DNA of 64,000 bases from Pokkaliibacter plantistimulans (GTDB lineage: Bacteria; Pseudomonadota; Gammaproteobacteria; Pseudomonadales; Balneatricaceae): assembly GCF_046844695.1 (NCBI RefSeq), contig NZ_CP177354.1, positions 3,906,001-3,970,000 of the forward strand, read 5' to 3'. Made by a program: the position numbers and the translations under genes. Below the pieces are notes generated by a model. It saw only the letters and a program-made list of their open reading frames with translations, was not told the origin of the DNA and searched no databases. Shown piece by piece: positions 1 to 9,324 of the stretch (its first letter is position 1; each line of letters starts with the position of its first letter).

Positions 1-937
1 CTGCGTTTTCCAGTATTAACACCATCGATTGCGTCATCAATTCTGACTGTACGTCCTGAAACGCAACACCAGCACCACTCGTCAACCCTATACTGTCCAC
101 CAGTTTCATCAACATGGGCGTGTGCATCGGCTGTAGGTAGGATCTGGACTCAAATGCTCCCTTCAAACCAAGAAGATCGATGCTTGGGCTGAATACATGA
201 AGCTTATATCCCAGCCCTCCGTTTGACAGCTGCCCCTGCGACTCGGCCTGAAGCTGCTGTGCACCTAACATTCGGACCATCGCGTTATTGCGCTTACCTG
301 TTACATCCAATGAGGCAATAACGGCATTGACCTGATGACTCAGTGAGTTTGGCACTCCTGAAACATCTGCAGTCCGGAAAAGCTGACTATGGATATTGAT
401 ACCTTGTGCCTTGATCTGCATATCAGCACGAGACCAGTCGGCAGACGAGCTTACCCAGTTCAAACTGATGCTCGTCGTGTCCCAGGCCAATTCAGCAAGA
501 CTCTGCGCAACTTTAAGTGCTTCCAGACTGCTATGAAGATCCAGCTTTGGTAATTCAATTTTCAGATTGCCTGAAGACAAACCGATACTGCCGCTGAATG
601 CCAATGGTGGCAGGCCGAGGTAAGAACTTAACAACGACTGTCTATTACCTGATACATCAAGCACGCCGTGGCTTTGCACATGAAGCGGCCACCAGTAGCT
701 AGCTGACACGCTTAGCTGTACTGACAACGAGCCCGCCTGTTCAGACAGCGGCACGGATATGCCTATCTGGTCCCCCAGCCACCCCTGCTCCTGCCATTGC
801 ACTGAGCTGCCTGGTATCTGTTCACTCAGCACATTCAGCTGCTGCCTGACTACTCTGGCCGTCAGCAGGCAAGACAGCAGATAGCCCCCAGCCACTATCA
901 CCATAACCGAGGCGAAAACACCCTTCCTTAGTCGCAT
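1..937 (-). CDS. DUF945/YdgA-like protein, C-terminus cut by window edge
   Basis: A long open frame runs leftward from an ATG at 937 to the window edge without a stop, giving about 312 residues. The protein begins MRLRKGVFASVMVIVAGGYL, an N-terminal hydrophobic anchor at about residues 7-27 with the bulk predicted on the periplasmic side. The body is rich in alternating beta-type segments (for example GNLKIELPKLDL and AESQGQLSNGGLGYKL), which resembles DUF945/YdgA family proteins; these are usually about 450-500 residues, so roughly one third is missing. The family has no well-defined biochemical role. It is divergent from the MarR gene at 1173. The reading frame is certain; the family assignment is from overall appearance only. 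Confidence 0.6.
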   Translation of the reverse strand, partial: MRLRKGVFASVMVIVAGGYLLSCLLTARVVRQQLNVLSEQIPGSSVQWQEQGWLGDQIGISVPLSEQAGSLSVQLSVSASYWWPLHVQSHGVLDVSGNRQSLLSSYLGLPPLAFSGSIGLSSGNLKIELPKLDLHSSLEALKVAQSLAELAWDTTSISLNWVSSSADWSRADMQIKAQGINIHSQLFRTADVSGVPNSLSHQVNAVIASLDVTGKRNNAMVRMLGAQQLQAESQGQLSNGGLGYKLHVFSPSIDLLGLKGAFESRSYLQPMHTPMLMKLVDSIGLTSGAGVAFQDVQSELMTQSMVLILENA

Positions 938-1116
938 ACATCAGTCTCTCACCTGACAAACCGACCGAGAGCTTACCTAATACATCGACACCAAACCATT
1001 GGTTGGTGGTGCAGAATATGTTGCGAAAAGGTGCTCCGTTGATTCACGCCTGCCCCACTTCTACTGCTGTTCCATTCATGCAACGGACTGACAATGCATC
1101 TCCATCTTGAGACTAA

Positions 1117-1140
1117 TTAGCATCCTAACTAACATGCTTA
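1117..1140. promoter_or_regulatory. Candidate MarR operator upstream of the efflux operon
   Basis: TTAGCAT at 1117-1123 is followed ten bases later by ATGCTTA at 1134-1140, an imperfect inverted repeat located 33-56 bases before the chosen MarR start. MarR-family repressors commonly bind such half-sites in their own promoter. Assignment as operator is inference. Confidence 0.35.
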
Positions 1141-1172
1141 GCAATCTAACAATTACTCAGCGAACAATAATC

Positions 1173-1619
1173 ATGAAGCCAAGTATTGGGTTGTGTATTC
1201 ATCAGCTGTCCCGCCTCTGGCGCAGTGTGCTGGATCAGGAGCTGGCCACCCTTGGTTTGACGCAAACCACGGGCGTAGCACTGGTTTACATTCACGCAGA
1301 GGGTGAAGGCATAGCCCAAACTGAGCTGGCCCGTATTCTGGCAGTCGAGCATCCCTCTCTGGTCAGAACGCTGGATCAGCTGGTCAAACTGGAACTGATA
1401 GAACGCCGTGCCTGCCAGGATGATCGCCGCAGCAAGCGCTTGTTTCTTACCGAGAAAGGAAAAGCACTGGTTGAGCCCGTCAACACCGTACGGGAGCGTT
1501 GCCAGTTGCAGGTCATGCAAGGTCTGTCAGAGGATCAGGCGACACAGTTCCAGCACACCCTCAATCTCCTTCAGTCCAACGCTCTGGCGCTGACCGAACG
1601 TAGTAAAAACCCGACATAA
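1173..1619 (+). CDS. MarR/SlyA-family transcriptional regulator
   Basis: A 148-residue winged-helix regulator. It starts MKPSIGLCIHQLSRLWRS; the longer upstream frame from 1107 adds an unconserved leader that overlaps the candidate operator, so the ATG at 1173 is preferred. The central part reads as the MarR DNA-binding region, with the helix-turn-helix around IAQTELARILAVEHPSLVRT and the wing around ACQDDRRSKRLFLTEKGKAL, typical of SlyA-like proteins. It precedes a HlyD-type adaptor by 14 bases and a DUF2955 membrane protein, a conserved efflux arrangement in which the MarR protein represses the pump genes and is released by an aromatic or lipophilic ligand. The ligand cannot be read from sequence. 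Confidence 0.88.
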   Translation: MKPSIGLCIHQLSRLWRSVLDQELATLGLTQTTGVALVYIHAEGEGIAQTELARILAVEHPSLVRTLDQLVKLELIERRACQDDRRSKRLFLTEKGKALVEPVNTVRERCQLQVMQGLSEDQATQFQHTLNLLQSNALALTERSKNPT

Positions 1620-1633
1620 CAGGCGTTACCTCC

Positions 1634-2698
1634 ATGTCTCCAGAACATTTGTTTCACCGCTGGTTAAAGATTTCCATAGGCGTTTTCGTCATCCTGTTTG
1701 CCTATTTCCTGCTGGCAGATATTTACATGCCCGCCACTACCGAAAGCACTGTCCGACGCTACGTCGTGCAGGTAGCTCCGCGTGTTTCCGGACAGGTGAC
1801 TCAGGTACTGGTACACAACAATCAGCACGTCGAAAAAGGTGACCTGCTGTTCCAGATTGACCCCTTGGATTACCAATTGAGCGTGCAACAGGCAGAGCTA
1901 CATCTGCAGCAGGTGACGCAACAGGTTTCACAACTTCAGGCAGAACTCGATAGCGCTCAGGCCAGTCTGGACAAAGCCCGTATTAACTTTGCCAACGATC
2001 TGCGCGACGTACAGCGTTATCAGGCACTGGTGAACAAAGGCAGCATTCCAGTTAAGGATCGCGATGACGCCGTCTTCAAGCAGCGCGCAGCATCTGCTGA
2101 AGTTACCGCCAGCGAAGCCAAAGTAAAATCTATCGAAGCAGAACTTGGCATTGAAAATGGCGAAAGCATCCTGCTCAAACAGGCTAAAAATAGTCTGGCT
2201 ACCGCCACGCTGGCACTTGAGCGTACTCAGGTAAAAGCAGAGAGTGCAGGCTTTATTACTGATCTGCAGCTGGAAGAAGGCGCCATGGCATCTGCTAATC
2301 AACCCGTAGTTGCACTGGTTTCCGACAGCTCGCCCTGGGTAACCGCAGACTTTCGTGAGAAGAGCCTGATAAAAGTCAGCAGTGGCACCCCGGCAAAAAT
2401 TGTTTTTGATGCGTTGCCAGGCACCGTCTTTGATGCCGAAGTAAGTCATCGCGATTACGGTGTGGCCAGTGCTCAGGGCAGCCCCGATGGCAAGCTGGCC
2501 AGTGCAGAAACCAGTACCCGCTGGGTGAGAGATGCACAACGAGTCCGAGTCAATCTGGAGCTGAAAGAAGCCTTTCCAGCCAATCTGGTCGTCGGCTCAC
2601 GCGCGACAGTGCAGCTGATACCTTCTGATAACGTCCTGTTCAGCTTTCTGGCCAACTCCCAGATCCGCCTGATCAGCTGGCTGCACTATATCTACTAG
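1634..2698 (+). CDS. HlyD/EmrA-family membrane fusion protein
   Basis: A 354-residue periplasmic adaptor. One transmembrane helix near residues 10-30 (ISIGVFVILFAYFLLADIYM) anchors it in the inner membrane. It is followed by a biotinyl-lipoyl-like half (VAPRVSGQVTQVLVHNNQHV, then KGDLLFQIDPLDY), a long alpha-helical hairpin rich in Gln and Ala, the second lipoyl half (VKAESAGFITDLQLEEGA) and a beta-barrel with the PWVTADFREKSLIKV motif. Such adaptors connect an inner-membrane transporter to an outer-membrane channel in drug or aromatic-acid efflux. The next gene, a DUF2955 membrane protein, is the likely pump partner, as in AaeA/AaeB-like systems. No outer-membrane factor gene lies nearby. 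Confidence 0.9.
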   Translation: MSPEHLFHRWLKISIGVFVILFAYFLLADIYMPATTESTVRRYVVQVAPRVSGQVTQVLVHNNQHVEKGDLLFQIDPLDYQLSVQQAELHLQQVTQQVSQLQAELDSAQASLDKARINFANDLRDVQRYQALVNKGSIPVKDRDDAVFKQRAASAEVTASEAKVKSIEAELGIENGESILLKQAKNSLATATLALERTQVKAESAGFITDLQLEEGAMASANQPVVALVSDSSPWVTADFREKSLIKVSSGTPAKIVFDALPGTVFDAEVSHRDYGVASAQGSPDGKLASAETSTRWVRDAQRVRVNLELKEAFPANLVVGSRATVQLIPSDNVLFSFLANSQIRLISWLHYIY

Positions 2699-2736
2699 TA
2701 CTGCTGAATCTTTGATGCCATCAACGAAGACACACC

Positions 2737-3753
2737 ATGATCAACAGCCTTGACCACCTGAATAAGGTCCTCAGAATTGCCTTCGGTGCCAGCCTGGGGC
2801 TGATTATCTGCAAAGTGGCCGATCTCGATAGCTGGGGAGTGTTTTACACTATTGTGCCCATCCTGCTACTGGGCCTGGTGCCACGCATCAACCGCTTCGT
2901 GGCACTGCAGGCACTGGCCTCGCCACTTTTCGGCGAGGTAGTGCTGTTCGGGTACAACCTCTGTGATAACCATCCCTTTTTGGCTACCCCCCTCATTTTT
3001 ATGGTGTTTCTATTCACCTTCTATTGCATGGCCAAAGGCCCGTTGTTCCTTTTTGGCGCCATGAGCACCATCAACAACAGCGTTTTTCTACACTTTGCCA
3101 GCTATCCGGATGCTGACTTCAGCGTCATGTCCTGGGCAAATGTGCTGTCGACAGTGGTAGGTTTGGTCATCTGTGCACTGGTGTTGTGGTGGTTTCCGGT
3201 GCATCAGGCACCTGCGGCACCGCCACGTATTGCCAAGCCAACTCATCAGGTAATTCATCAGACTCTGCTTGGTGCATCGGTGGCCACCACGTCGTTTGTG
3301 TTATTTCAGATTGCCGATCTGCGTGACTCGCTGTCAGCTCAGGCAACGTCAGTCCTTATACTGTTTCCGATGACACTGAGCGGCGTGCTGGACTCCGGCA
3401 TGAAGCGTGCAAAAGGGGTTATGCTCGGCTCCAGCTATGCGATCGTCGCGCAGTTGCTGCTGTACACCTACTATCAGAATTTGACACTGTCAGTGCTGGT
3501 GTTCTTTATTGGCTTGCTGTTATTTGCACGGGTTCAGCATCTGGAAGGGCCAGGGTCAGGAGTGGCGTTTGGGGGAATGACGACACTTGGCATCATCTTT
3601 GGTCAATATCTGAAAGCAGATCAGGATCTGATTTATAGCGCGCTTTACCGTATCAGCTCGGTCACGGTTGCCGTGCTCCTCACCCTGACTGCTGTCTATT
3701 TCTTTCACGGTCTGCTTAACCGCTTCCAGACCACTCGTTACGTGGTCAACTAG
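2737..3753 (+). CDS. DUF2955 (FUSC/AaeB-like) inner-membrane protein
   Basis: A 338-residue polytopic membrane protein with about ten hydrophobic helices in two similar blocks separated by a cytoplasmic loop near residues 160-185. This is the layout of DUF2955, which is related to the aromatic-acid exporter/FUSC group. It follows the HlyD adaptor gene by 38 bases and is probably co-transcribed with it and the MarR gene. It most likely forms the inner-membrane part of an efflux pump for an unidentified lipophilic or aromatic compound. Its last eight bases overlap the end of the convergent DUF4328 gene. Confidence 0.85.
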   Translation: MINSLDHLNKVLRIAFGASLGLIICKVADLDSWGVFYTIVPILLLGLVPRINRFVALQALASPLFGEVVLFGYNLCDNHPFLATPLIFMVFLFTFYCMAKGPLFLFGAMSTINNSVFLHFASYPDADFSVMSWANVLSTVVGLVICALVLWWFPVHQAPAAPPRIAKPTHQVIHQTLLGASVATTSFVLFQIADLRDSLSAQATSVLILFPMTLSGVLDSGMKRAKGVMLGSSYAIVAQLLLYTYYQNLTLSVLVFFIGLLLFARVQHLEGPGSGVAFGGMTTLGIIFGQYLKADQDLIYSALYRISSVTVAVLLTLTAVYFFHGLLNRFQTTRYVVN

Positions 3754-4474
3754 CGGCGCGACTGGGCATCGCCAGCAACGCAGTGCCCAGTCGACGCACC
3801 ACCAGCATGAACATGATCAGCAGTGGCAACGCGGCACCATCTGCCAGCAGCCGCGCCAGCAGCATATCCATCAAGGCCACCAGCTCATCCGTATCCTGTA
3901 CCAGACGAAATGCCAGCCAGGACAGTGACTGAAAAAGCACCCAGCAACCCCACCACACCGGCAACAGCCAGCGACTGCCTGAGCAGGGTACGGCTTCGTT
4001 AAAAACCTCGCGCAATGCCAGATAAGGCTTCCACAAGTTGAGCACAGGAATGAAGTAAAACAGGACAGTGCTGCGTGCCGGTTGCTGCAGGCGCAGGCCA
4101 TTCTGACGGCCAAAGCCATGACTGAGATAAAACCAGCGCAGAGAGAGAACAGAAGCAAAGCTGGTGACGAGAATGGAGACTGGCGCACCCAGGGTCTTGA
4201 GCGCAATCACCTTATCGACCAGAAGATACATACCATCGCCTTCAGCAACAGTGCCGTCTTCCAGGCCATGCAAAAACAGCAGCAGACAGAGATTGCAGCC
4301 GAAACTGAGCAGCGCCACCATACCACATAACCACAGCGAGCCGCGTAGCCATGTGGTCAGTGTTCGATACCGCTCACCTGCTCCATCCATGAGTGCATCC
4401 CCGGAGCGTTCTTCCTTGTCATCGAAGCCTATAGTCCAGGTGCTGTCTGTCACCTGATCCTGTTGAATGCTCAT
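3746..4474 (-). CDS. DUF4328 membrane protein
   Basis: A 242-residue protein with about five to six predicted transmembrane helices. The start at 4474 (MSIQQDQVTD) is chosen because AGGAGGA lies seven bases upstream; the frame opens further, to 4543, without a better site. The motif PVLNLWKPYLALREVFNEA is the hallmark of DUF4328, a membrane family of unknown function found widely in bacteria. The acidic first 30 residues are predicted cytosolic. It is convergent with, and slightly overlapping, the DUF2955 gene and appears to be monocistronic. No function can be assigned beyond membrane location. Confidence 0.8.
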   Translation of the reverse strand: MSIQQDQVTDSTWTIGFDDKEERSGDALMDGAGERYRTLTTWLRGSLWLCGMVALLSFGCNLCLLLFLHGLEDGTVAEGDGMYLLVDKVIALKTLGAPVSILVTSFASVLSLRWFYLSHGFGRQNGLRLQQPARSTVLFYFIPVLNLWKPYLALREVFNEAVPCSGSRWLLPVWWGCWVLFQSLSWLAFRLVQDTDELVALMDMLLARLLADGAALPLLIMFMLVVRRLGTALLAMPSRAAS

Positions 4475-4580
4475 GCTTCCTCCTTGAATCTGCTCAGGCA
4501 TCCTGCCTGTCGGGACGGAGAGTCGTCCGGAAATAATTAGCAATACATCGAACCAGTCTAGCGTCAGTGCCGGGAAAGCG

Positions 4581-5435
4581 CTATTCCAGATTAATACTTG
4601 TCAGAGAAAGTTCATCCAGCTCCTCATAGATATCACTGATCTGACTGATGCGGGCGCGCCCCTGCTCCAGACATTGATGCAGCAGTGCGTTAGCCAGCAC
4701 ATTGATCATGCTCATTGCCGCACTGTAGCTGTCAAAAGCGGAGACACTATCCAGAGGACACTCCAACCACCAGGTGGCATGTTCAGACAGCTTCATCGCC
4801 GTGGCATCAGAGATCATCAGTAGCGGGATTCCTCGCTTCTTCAGCAGGGGCATCAGCTTGTCATGCAGTTTGATACGGCGGCGAAAGGCAATGGCAATCA
4901 CCAGGTCTTCCTTACCCAGCTCTGCCAGCTCCTCACTCAGTGACTGCCCGGGTTGCGGAGCAAGCCCCACACCACCGCGTACCTGTTGCAACTGCTGACG
5001 CAGGTGCAATGCCACCGGATAACTGTTGCGATAGCCCAGCACCAGAATACGTCTGGCATTCAGAGTGGCGCCGACAATCTGCTCGAACAGTTCAGGCGTC
5101 AGTTTTCGCATCCAGGCGAGCAGATTCTCTGTTTCGCGCTGATAGTGGCGCTCCAGCAACGTATTGCCGGCAACAATGGCCTCCATATCGGTCAGAGGTA
5201 CACCAGACTGACGCAACTGGCGAGACTGCAGACGCACATCACGAAAATCCTTGTAACCCAGGCGTTTGAAGAAACGGCTGACTGTCGCTTTCGACACCTG
5301 ACAGACCCGGGCCAGCTCCACCGAGTTATAGATAGCAAAATCATCGAGGTGATCGAGAATAAAATCCGCCACCTTTTGTTCCTGCTGGGTCAGTGCCTGA
5401 TACTGCGCTTTCACCCGTTGATCAATCTGCTTCAT
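4581..5435 (-). CDS. RpiR/MurR-family regulator (HTH plus SIS domain)
   Basis: A 284-residue regulator. The N-terminal 75 residues form the RpiR helix-turn-helix (YNSVELARVCQVSKATVSRF, then FKRLGYKDFRDVRLQ). Residues about 125-260 form a sugar-isomerase (SIS) fold that binds a phosphorylated or carboxylated effector, with RILVLGYRNSYPVALHLRQQ as its first strand-helix unit. It is divergent from a xanthine-type permease and puuE. RpiR proteins in this context often control purine or urate catabolism, so this one probably regulates the neighbouring operon through the shared 415-bp intergenic region. The effector is inferred, not seen. Confidence 0.9.
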   Translation of the reverse strand: MKQIDQRVKAQYQALTQQEQKVADFILDHLDDFAIYNSVELARVCQVSKATVSRFFKRLGYKDFRDVRLQSRQLRQSGVPLTDMEAIVAGNTLLERHYQRETENLLAWMRKLTPELFEQIVGATLNARRILVLGYRNSYPVALHLRQQLQQVRGGVGLAPQPGQSLSEELAELGKEDLVIAIAFRRRIKLHDKLMPLLKKRGIPLLMISDATAMKLSEHATWWLECPLDSVSAFDSYSAAMSMINVLANALLHQCLEQGRARISQISDIYEELDELSLTSINLE

Positions 5436-5850
5436 ACCTCTCCCATGACGTCAGTACTGGCGATGACAGGCAGATGCCCCGCCCTAGTGCCTGAAAGTCG
5501 TTTAAACGCACAGTCGTGGCGCAAAAAACTTACCATTCAGTCAACAAAACAAGAAAACGAAATGATCGTTTCAAAGCTCATGCCAGCATTCATGGCATAT
5601 ACAGCCCCATGGCACAGAACTTGAATATTTTGTATCAGCATCACCACGCTCACTTCGGCGCGCCAGTATCTGCACTTGAAGCAGAAGGACACTGGATGTG
5701 CTGGGCAAGTACGACATCAGCTCACTCTTTCAGCAACAAACCATGCTCAGGTAGCTGAAAGAAAAAGCCAGATGTCAGACAACCTGCTCAGACACATGCT
5801 CTGCAGCCAGTGCAGCCCCTAACCTGTGCAGATTCTACAAGGAGCAGACC
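5436..5850. other. Divergent promoter region between rpiR-like gene and permease gene
   Basis: This 415-bp region holds no convincing gene. It contains the inverted repeat described separately at 5555-5571, and near its right end an AAGGAG ribosome-binding site at about 5838-5843 serving the permease ATG at 5851. Promoters for both divergent genes must lie here, but no strong -35/-10 pair is unambiguous. Confidence 0.5.
5555..5571. promoter_or_regulatory. Candidate RpiR operator
   Basis: AAACGA-aatga-TCGTTT is a perfect 6-bp inverted repeat with a 5-bp centre in the divergent promoter region, about 120 bp from the regulator start and 280 bp from the permease start. RpiR-family proteins bind similar short palindromes. 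The link to this regulator is positional inference. Confidence 0.35.
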
Positions 5851-7233
5851 ATGTCGTCCTCTACCGATCTGATCTATCAGCTCGATGACCGCCCCCCCGC
5901 TGCAGCCGCCTTGCTGGCGGCCTTCCAGCATGTGCTAGCCAGCTTTATCGGCATTATCACGCCAACGCTGGTCGTCGGTGGTGTACTCGGTCTGGGAGCA
6001 GAAATCCCCTATCTGATCAGCATGGCGCTCTTTGTCTCAGGCGTAGCCACCTTTATTCAGGTCAAAGGGATTGGCCCGGTCGGCTCGGGCTTGCTCAGCA
6101 TTCAAGGCACCAGCTTCTCCTTTGTCGGTGGTGTCATCGCCGCAGGCATGACCGTCAAAGCCCAGGGCGGTAGCAGCGAAGACATCCTCGCTACGGTCTT
6201 CGGTGTGTGCATGGTCGGCTCACTGATCGAGATGATCCTGAGCCAGTTTCTTGGCAAACTGCGCCGCATCATCACCCCAACGGTGACCGGAATTGTGGTA
6301 TGCCTGATCGGTCTGAGTCTGATCAAAGTTGGTATTACCGACATCGCCGGTGGCTTTGGTGCCAAGGACTTCGGCAGCCCCGGTAATCTCGGTCTGGCAG
6401 CACTGGTTATTCTGCTGGTGCTGATCTTTCAACTTTCCCGCTACCCCATGTTGCGTCTGTCAGCCATCTTCATTGGTCTGGTTGCTGGCTGTCTGGTAGC
6501 GGCTGCCACAGGCAAGATGCATACACCATCGCTGGACGGCGTGGCGGTCATGGCCATTCCTGAACCATTCAAATACGGTTTCAGCTTCAGCTGGGAAGCC
6601 TTCCTGCCACTGGCATTTATCTTTGTCATTACCGCCATTGAAACCGTGGGCGATCTGACCGCAAGTTCGCGCGTTTCCCGTCAGCCATTCGCCGGGCCGC
6701 TGTATGAAAAGCGTATCAAGGGCGGCGTCCTTGGCGATGGCTTCAACTCGCTGCTGGCAGGCGTATTCAATACCTTCCCCAATACCACCTTCAGTCAGAA
6801 TAACGGGGTGATTCAGCTGACAGGTGTGGCAAGTCGCCATGTGGGCTTTTTTGTCGCCGCGATCCTGACCCTGCTCGGCCTGTTCCCATGGATTGGCGCA
6901 CTGCTGCAGACCATCCCCAAACCCGTACTGGGCGCAACAACCACACTGATGTTTGGCACCATCGCCGTCGCCGGTATCCGCATTCTGGCCAGCGAACAGT
7001 TCAACCGGAAAAAGGTCCTCACCGTCGCCATCTCCTTCGGACTTGGCCTTGGTGTTACGCTGGTGCCTGATCTGCTCAAAGGTCTGCCTGAACTGGCACA
7101 GAAAATATTCTCCTCATCCATTACTACCGGTGGTCTGACAGCCATTCTCTGCACCTTGCTGCTACCCGAGCTTGACCCTGTCACTGAAGCAGAGGAAGAG
7201 ACCGCCATGAACAAGAAGGAAGCCTCAGCATGA
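5851..7233 (+). CDS. NCS2 (NAT) nucleobase permease, XanP-like
   Basis: A 460-residue inner-membrane symporter of the nucleobase-ascorbate transporter family. It shows the XanP-like N-terminal block (LIYQLDDRPP, then QHVLASFIGIITPTL), the GSGLLSIQGTSFSFVGG stretch and the NAT signature QNNGVIQLTG near residues 317-326. Fourteen membrane segments are expected. The closest recalled relative is the E. coli xanthine:proton symporter XanP, and the coupled allantoinase gene suggests that the substrate is xanthine, urate or a related purine. Its stop overlaps the puuE start in ATGA, so the two proteins are translationally coupled. AAGGAG precedes the ATG. Exact substrate is inference. Confidence 0.9.
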   Translation: MSSSTDLIYQLDDRPPAAAALLAAFQHVLASFIGIITPTLVVGGVLGLGAEIPYLISMALFVSGVATFIQVKGIGPVGSGLLSIQGTSFSFVGGVIAAGMTVKAQGGSSEDILATVFGVCMVGSLIEMILSQFLGKLRRIITPTVTGIVVCLIGLSLIKVGITDIAGGFGAKDFGSPGNLGLAALVILLVLIFQLSRYPMLRLSAIFIGLVAGCLVAAATGKMHTPSLDGVAVMAIPEPFKYGFSFSWEAFLPLAFIFVITAIETVGDLTASSRVSRQPFAGPLYEKRIKGGVLGDGFNSLLAGVFNTFPNTTFSQNNGVIQLTGVASRHVGFFVAAILTLLGLFPWIGALLQTIPKPVLGATTTLMFGTIAVAGIRILASEQFNRKKVLTVAISFGLGLGVTLVPDLLKGLPELAQKIFSSSITTGGLTAILCTLLLPELDPVTEAEEETAMNKKEASA

Positions 7234-8156
7234 TGGAACCTCTCGGTGACTATCCACGCGACCTGATTGGCTACGGAGCCCAGCCTCCCCATGCCAACTG
7301 GCCGAGCAAGGCACGTATTGCCCTGCAGTTTGTACTCAACTACGAAGAAGGGGCGGAGAACTGCATTCTCCATGGGGATGCGGCCTCAGAAGCCTTTTTA
7401 TCGGAAATGGTCGCCGCACAGCCCATCCCCTCCATGCGCCATATGAGTATGGAATCGATCTATGAATACGGCAGCCGGGCAGGCTTCTGGCGTCTGCATC
7501 GAATCTTTACCGAGCGTCAGTTACCGCTGACCGTCTATGGCGTCACCATGGCCATGCAGCGCCACCCGCAAGCGGTAGAAGCTATGCTCAAGGCAGGCTG
7601 GGAGGTTGCCAGCCATGGCTATCGCTGGATTAACTACCAGAACTACAGCATCGAAGCCGAACGCGAAGACATGGAAAAGGCCATTTACTGGCACGAGAAG
7701 CTGACCGGTCAACGTCCGCTGGGCTGGTACACCGGGCGCACCAGTCCGCAAACCCATGCACTGGTAGTAGAGAATGGCGGCTTTCTGTATGACGCCGACT
7801 CCTACGCCGACGATCTGCCTTACTGGTGTGACATCACCGGCAAACCTCAGCTGATCGTGCCCTATACCCTGGATACCAACGATATGCGCTTCGCGTCACC
7901 GCAAGGGTTCAACAGCGGCGATCAGTTCTTCACCTACCTCAAGGATGCCTTCGATGTACTGTACGCAGAAGGCGCTACCAGCCCGAAGATGCTGTCTGTC
8001 GGACTGCACTGCCGGCTGGTGGGTCGCCCCGCCCGGGCAGCTTCGCTGATTCGCTTCCTCGACTACGTTCAACAGCACAGTGATGTGTGGATCTGTACAC
8101 GCGAACAAATTGCCCGCCACTGGCAGGAACATCACCCTTACCAGCCAGTAAAGTAG
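7230..8156 (+). CDS. puuE: Allantoinase PuuE (polysaccharide-deacetylase fold)
   Basis: A 308-residue NodB-fold hydrolase that opens the allantoin ring to give allantoate. It shows the PuuE-type start YPRDLIGYGAQPPHANWP, then ARIALQFVLNYEEGAENC, DAASEAFLSEM, MSMESIYEYGSRAGFWRL, the SHGYRW motif and GWYTGRTSPQTHAL. PuuE enzymes replace the amidohydrolase-type allantoinase in many proteobacteria. Its ATG overlaps the permease stop by four bases (a second ATG follows immediately), giving a transport-plus-catabolism operon under the divergent RpiR gene. The rest of the urate pathway (urate oxidase, OHCU decarboxylase) is not in this window. Confidence 0.93.
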   Translation: MMEPLGDYPRDLIGYGAQPPHANWPSKARIALQFVLNYEEGAENCILHGDAASEAFLSEMVAAQPIPSMRHMSMESIYEYGSRAGFWRLHRIFTERQLPLTVYGVTMAMQRHPQAVEAMLKAGWEVASHGYRWINYQNYSIEAEREDMEKAIYWHEKLTGQRPLGWYTGRTSPQTHALVVENGGFLYDADSYADDLPYWCDITGKPQLIVPYTLDTNDMRFASPQGFNSGDQFFTYLKDAFDVLYAEGATSPKMLSVGLHCRLVGRPARAASLIRFLDYVQQHSDVWICTREQIARHWQEHHPYQPVK

Positions 8157-8197
8157 TGCATGCCAGAAATACGGCCTGATTCAAGCACACGGCCGTC

Positions 8198-8234
8198 CCC
8201 CTTCCAGACTGCCCTCGGTATGGAAGGGGTTTTC
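8198..8234 (+). terminator. Rho-independent terminator after puuE
   Basis: CCCCTTCCA at 8198-8206 pairs perfectly with TGGAAGGGG at 8221-8229 across a 14-base loop and is followed by TTTT. It lies 41 bases after the puuE stop. Confidence 0.85.
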
Positions 8235-8374
8235 TGGCACTCCCCTTCATCATTCCTGTGCCTTTTCTTCTCCTCCAGTTCTATTCCCCTGAGGAATAGA
8301 CCGCATCACTTTTTACCATTTTATTCCTCCACTGATGACGCCTAGACTGCGCCCATCACCTGAGGAGACCTACC

Positions 8375-9280
8375 ATGTCCGCCTGGATTGGACTGACCCT
8401 GTTTGCCGCGCTGATGCAGGCTGCACGCACGGGAATGCAAAAGCAGTTATCTACCCGAACCTCCGCCATGACGACCACCCTGGCGCGCTATTTCTACACC
8501 CTGCCTCTGGCCTGGCTGTATTTGAGTGCAGTGCTGCATATCCGCTCTGTCGATTTCCCGCAGGTGCAGGCGACCTTTTTGACCTTCGCAGCCATGTCAG
8601 CGGTGGCGCAAATTCTTGCCACCGTCTTTATGGTCAAGCTGTTCCAGCAGCGCAATTTCGCCGTTGGCATCAGCTACGCCAAGTCAGAAGCCATCATGGT
8701 CGCCTTGCTGGGAGCTCTGTTCTTTGCCGAACCACTGACGTTACTGGGATGGTTGAGCGTTGGTGCGGGCGCCATCGGTATTTTACTGCTGAGCCCGCGC
8801 GGTGATGCGAGCGGAGGGATGGCCAGCCGGATTGCAGCGCTGCTGACTTCCAAGTCAGCGGCCTACGGTCTGGCAACGGGAGTGTGCTTTGCACTGTCAT
8901 CATTGTGGTTACGACAGGCCAGCTTATCGCTGGAAACCGACAAGGTGGCCAGTGCGGCAATGACACTAGCCACCATGATCAGTATTCAATGTGTGCTGAT
9001 CGTCAGCTATCAGGCCGCCAGAACACCGGCAGAGCTCAGACACATGTTCAGTCACTGGCCACTGGTACTGGGCGTAGGAATTACCAGTATGTGTGGCTCG
9101 ATTGGCTGGTTTACCGCCATGACCCTGGAGAACCCCGCACTGGTGAAAACCCTGGGCCAGGTCGAGTTCTTCTTCACCCTGATCATCGCTTTACGCATCT
9201 TCAAGGAGAGCTTCAGCCTCAGGGAATATCTGGGGATGGCAGCCATCATTGTCAGTGTGATCGGCGTGCTGAACGTCTGA
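8375..9280 (+). CDS. DMT-superfamily (EamA) transporter
   Basis: A 301-residue membrane protein with about ten predicted helices in two five-helix halves, the EamA architecture. The first half carries MQAARTGMQKQLS and a charged motif SYAKSEAIMVALLGALFFAE; the second half repeats the pattern as PALVKTLGQVEFFFTLIIALRIF. GAGGAG lies 10 bases before the ATG. EamA proteins export or import small metabolites such as amino acids or purine derivatives; the substrate cannot be told here. It follows the puuE terminator, so it is probably a separate unit, although the neighbourhood leaves a purine link possible. Confidence 0.85.
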   Translation: MSAWIGLTLFAALMQAARTGMQKQLSTRTSAMTTTLARYFYTLPLAWLYLSAVLHIRSVDFPQVQATFLTFAAMSAVAQILATVFMVKLFQQRNFAVGISYAKSEAIMVALLGALFFAEPLTLLGWLSVGAGAIGILLLSPRGDASGGMASRIAALLTSKSAAYGLATGVCFALSSLWLRQASLSLETDKVASAAMTLATMISIQCVLIVSYQAARTPAELRHMFSHWPLVLGVGITSMCGSIGWFTAMTLENPALVKTLGQVEFFFTLIIALRIFKESFSLREYLGMAAIIVSVIGVLNV

Positions 9281-9297
9281 TCAGCCTTCACACAGGT

Positions 9298-9324
9298 GAA
9301 TAGGGTCAGTGACCTGCCCTATTC
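9298..9324. terminator. Inverted repeat between convergent genes
   Basis: GAATAGGG (9298-9305) and CCCTATTC (9317-9324) form an 8-bp stem with an 11-base loop between the ends of the converging DMT and Bcr genes. No long T-run follows, so termination strength is uncertain. Confidence 0.45.

Noticed and set aside
5516..5758. Short + strand frame in the divergent rpiR/permease region
   Set aside because: No credible start signal and it covers the candidate operator; treated as regulatory DNA.
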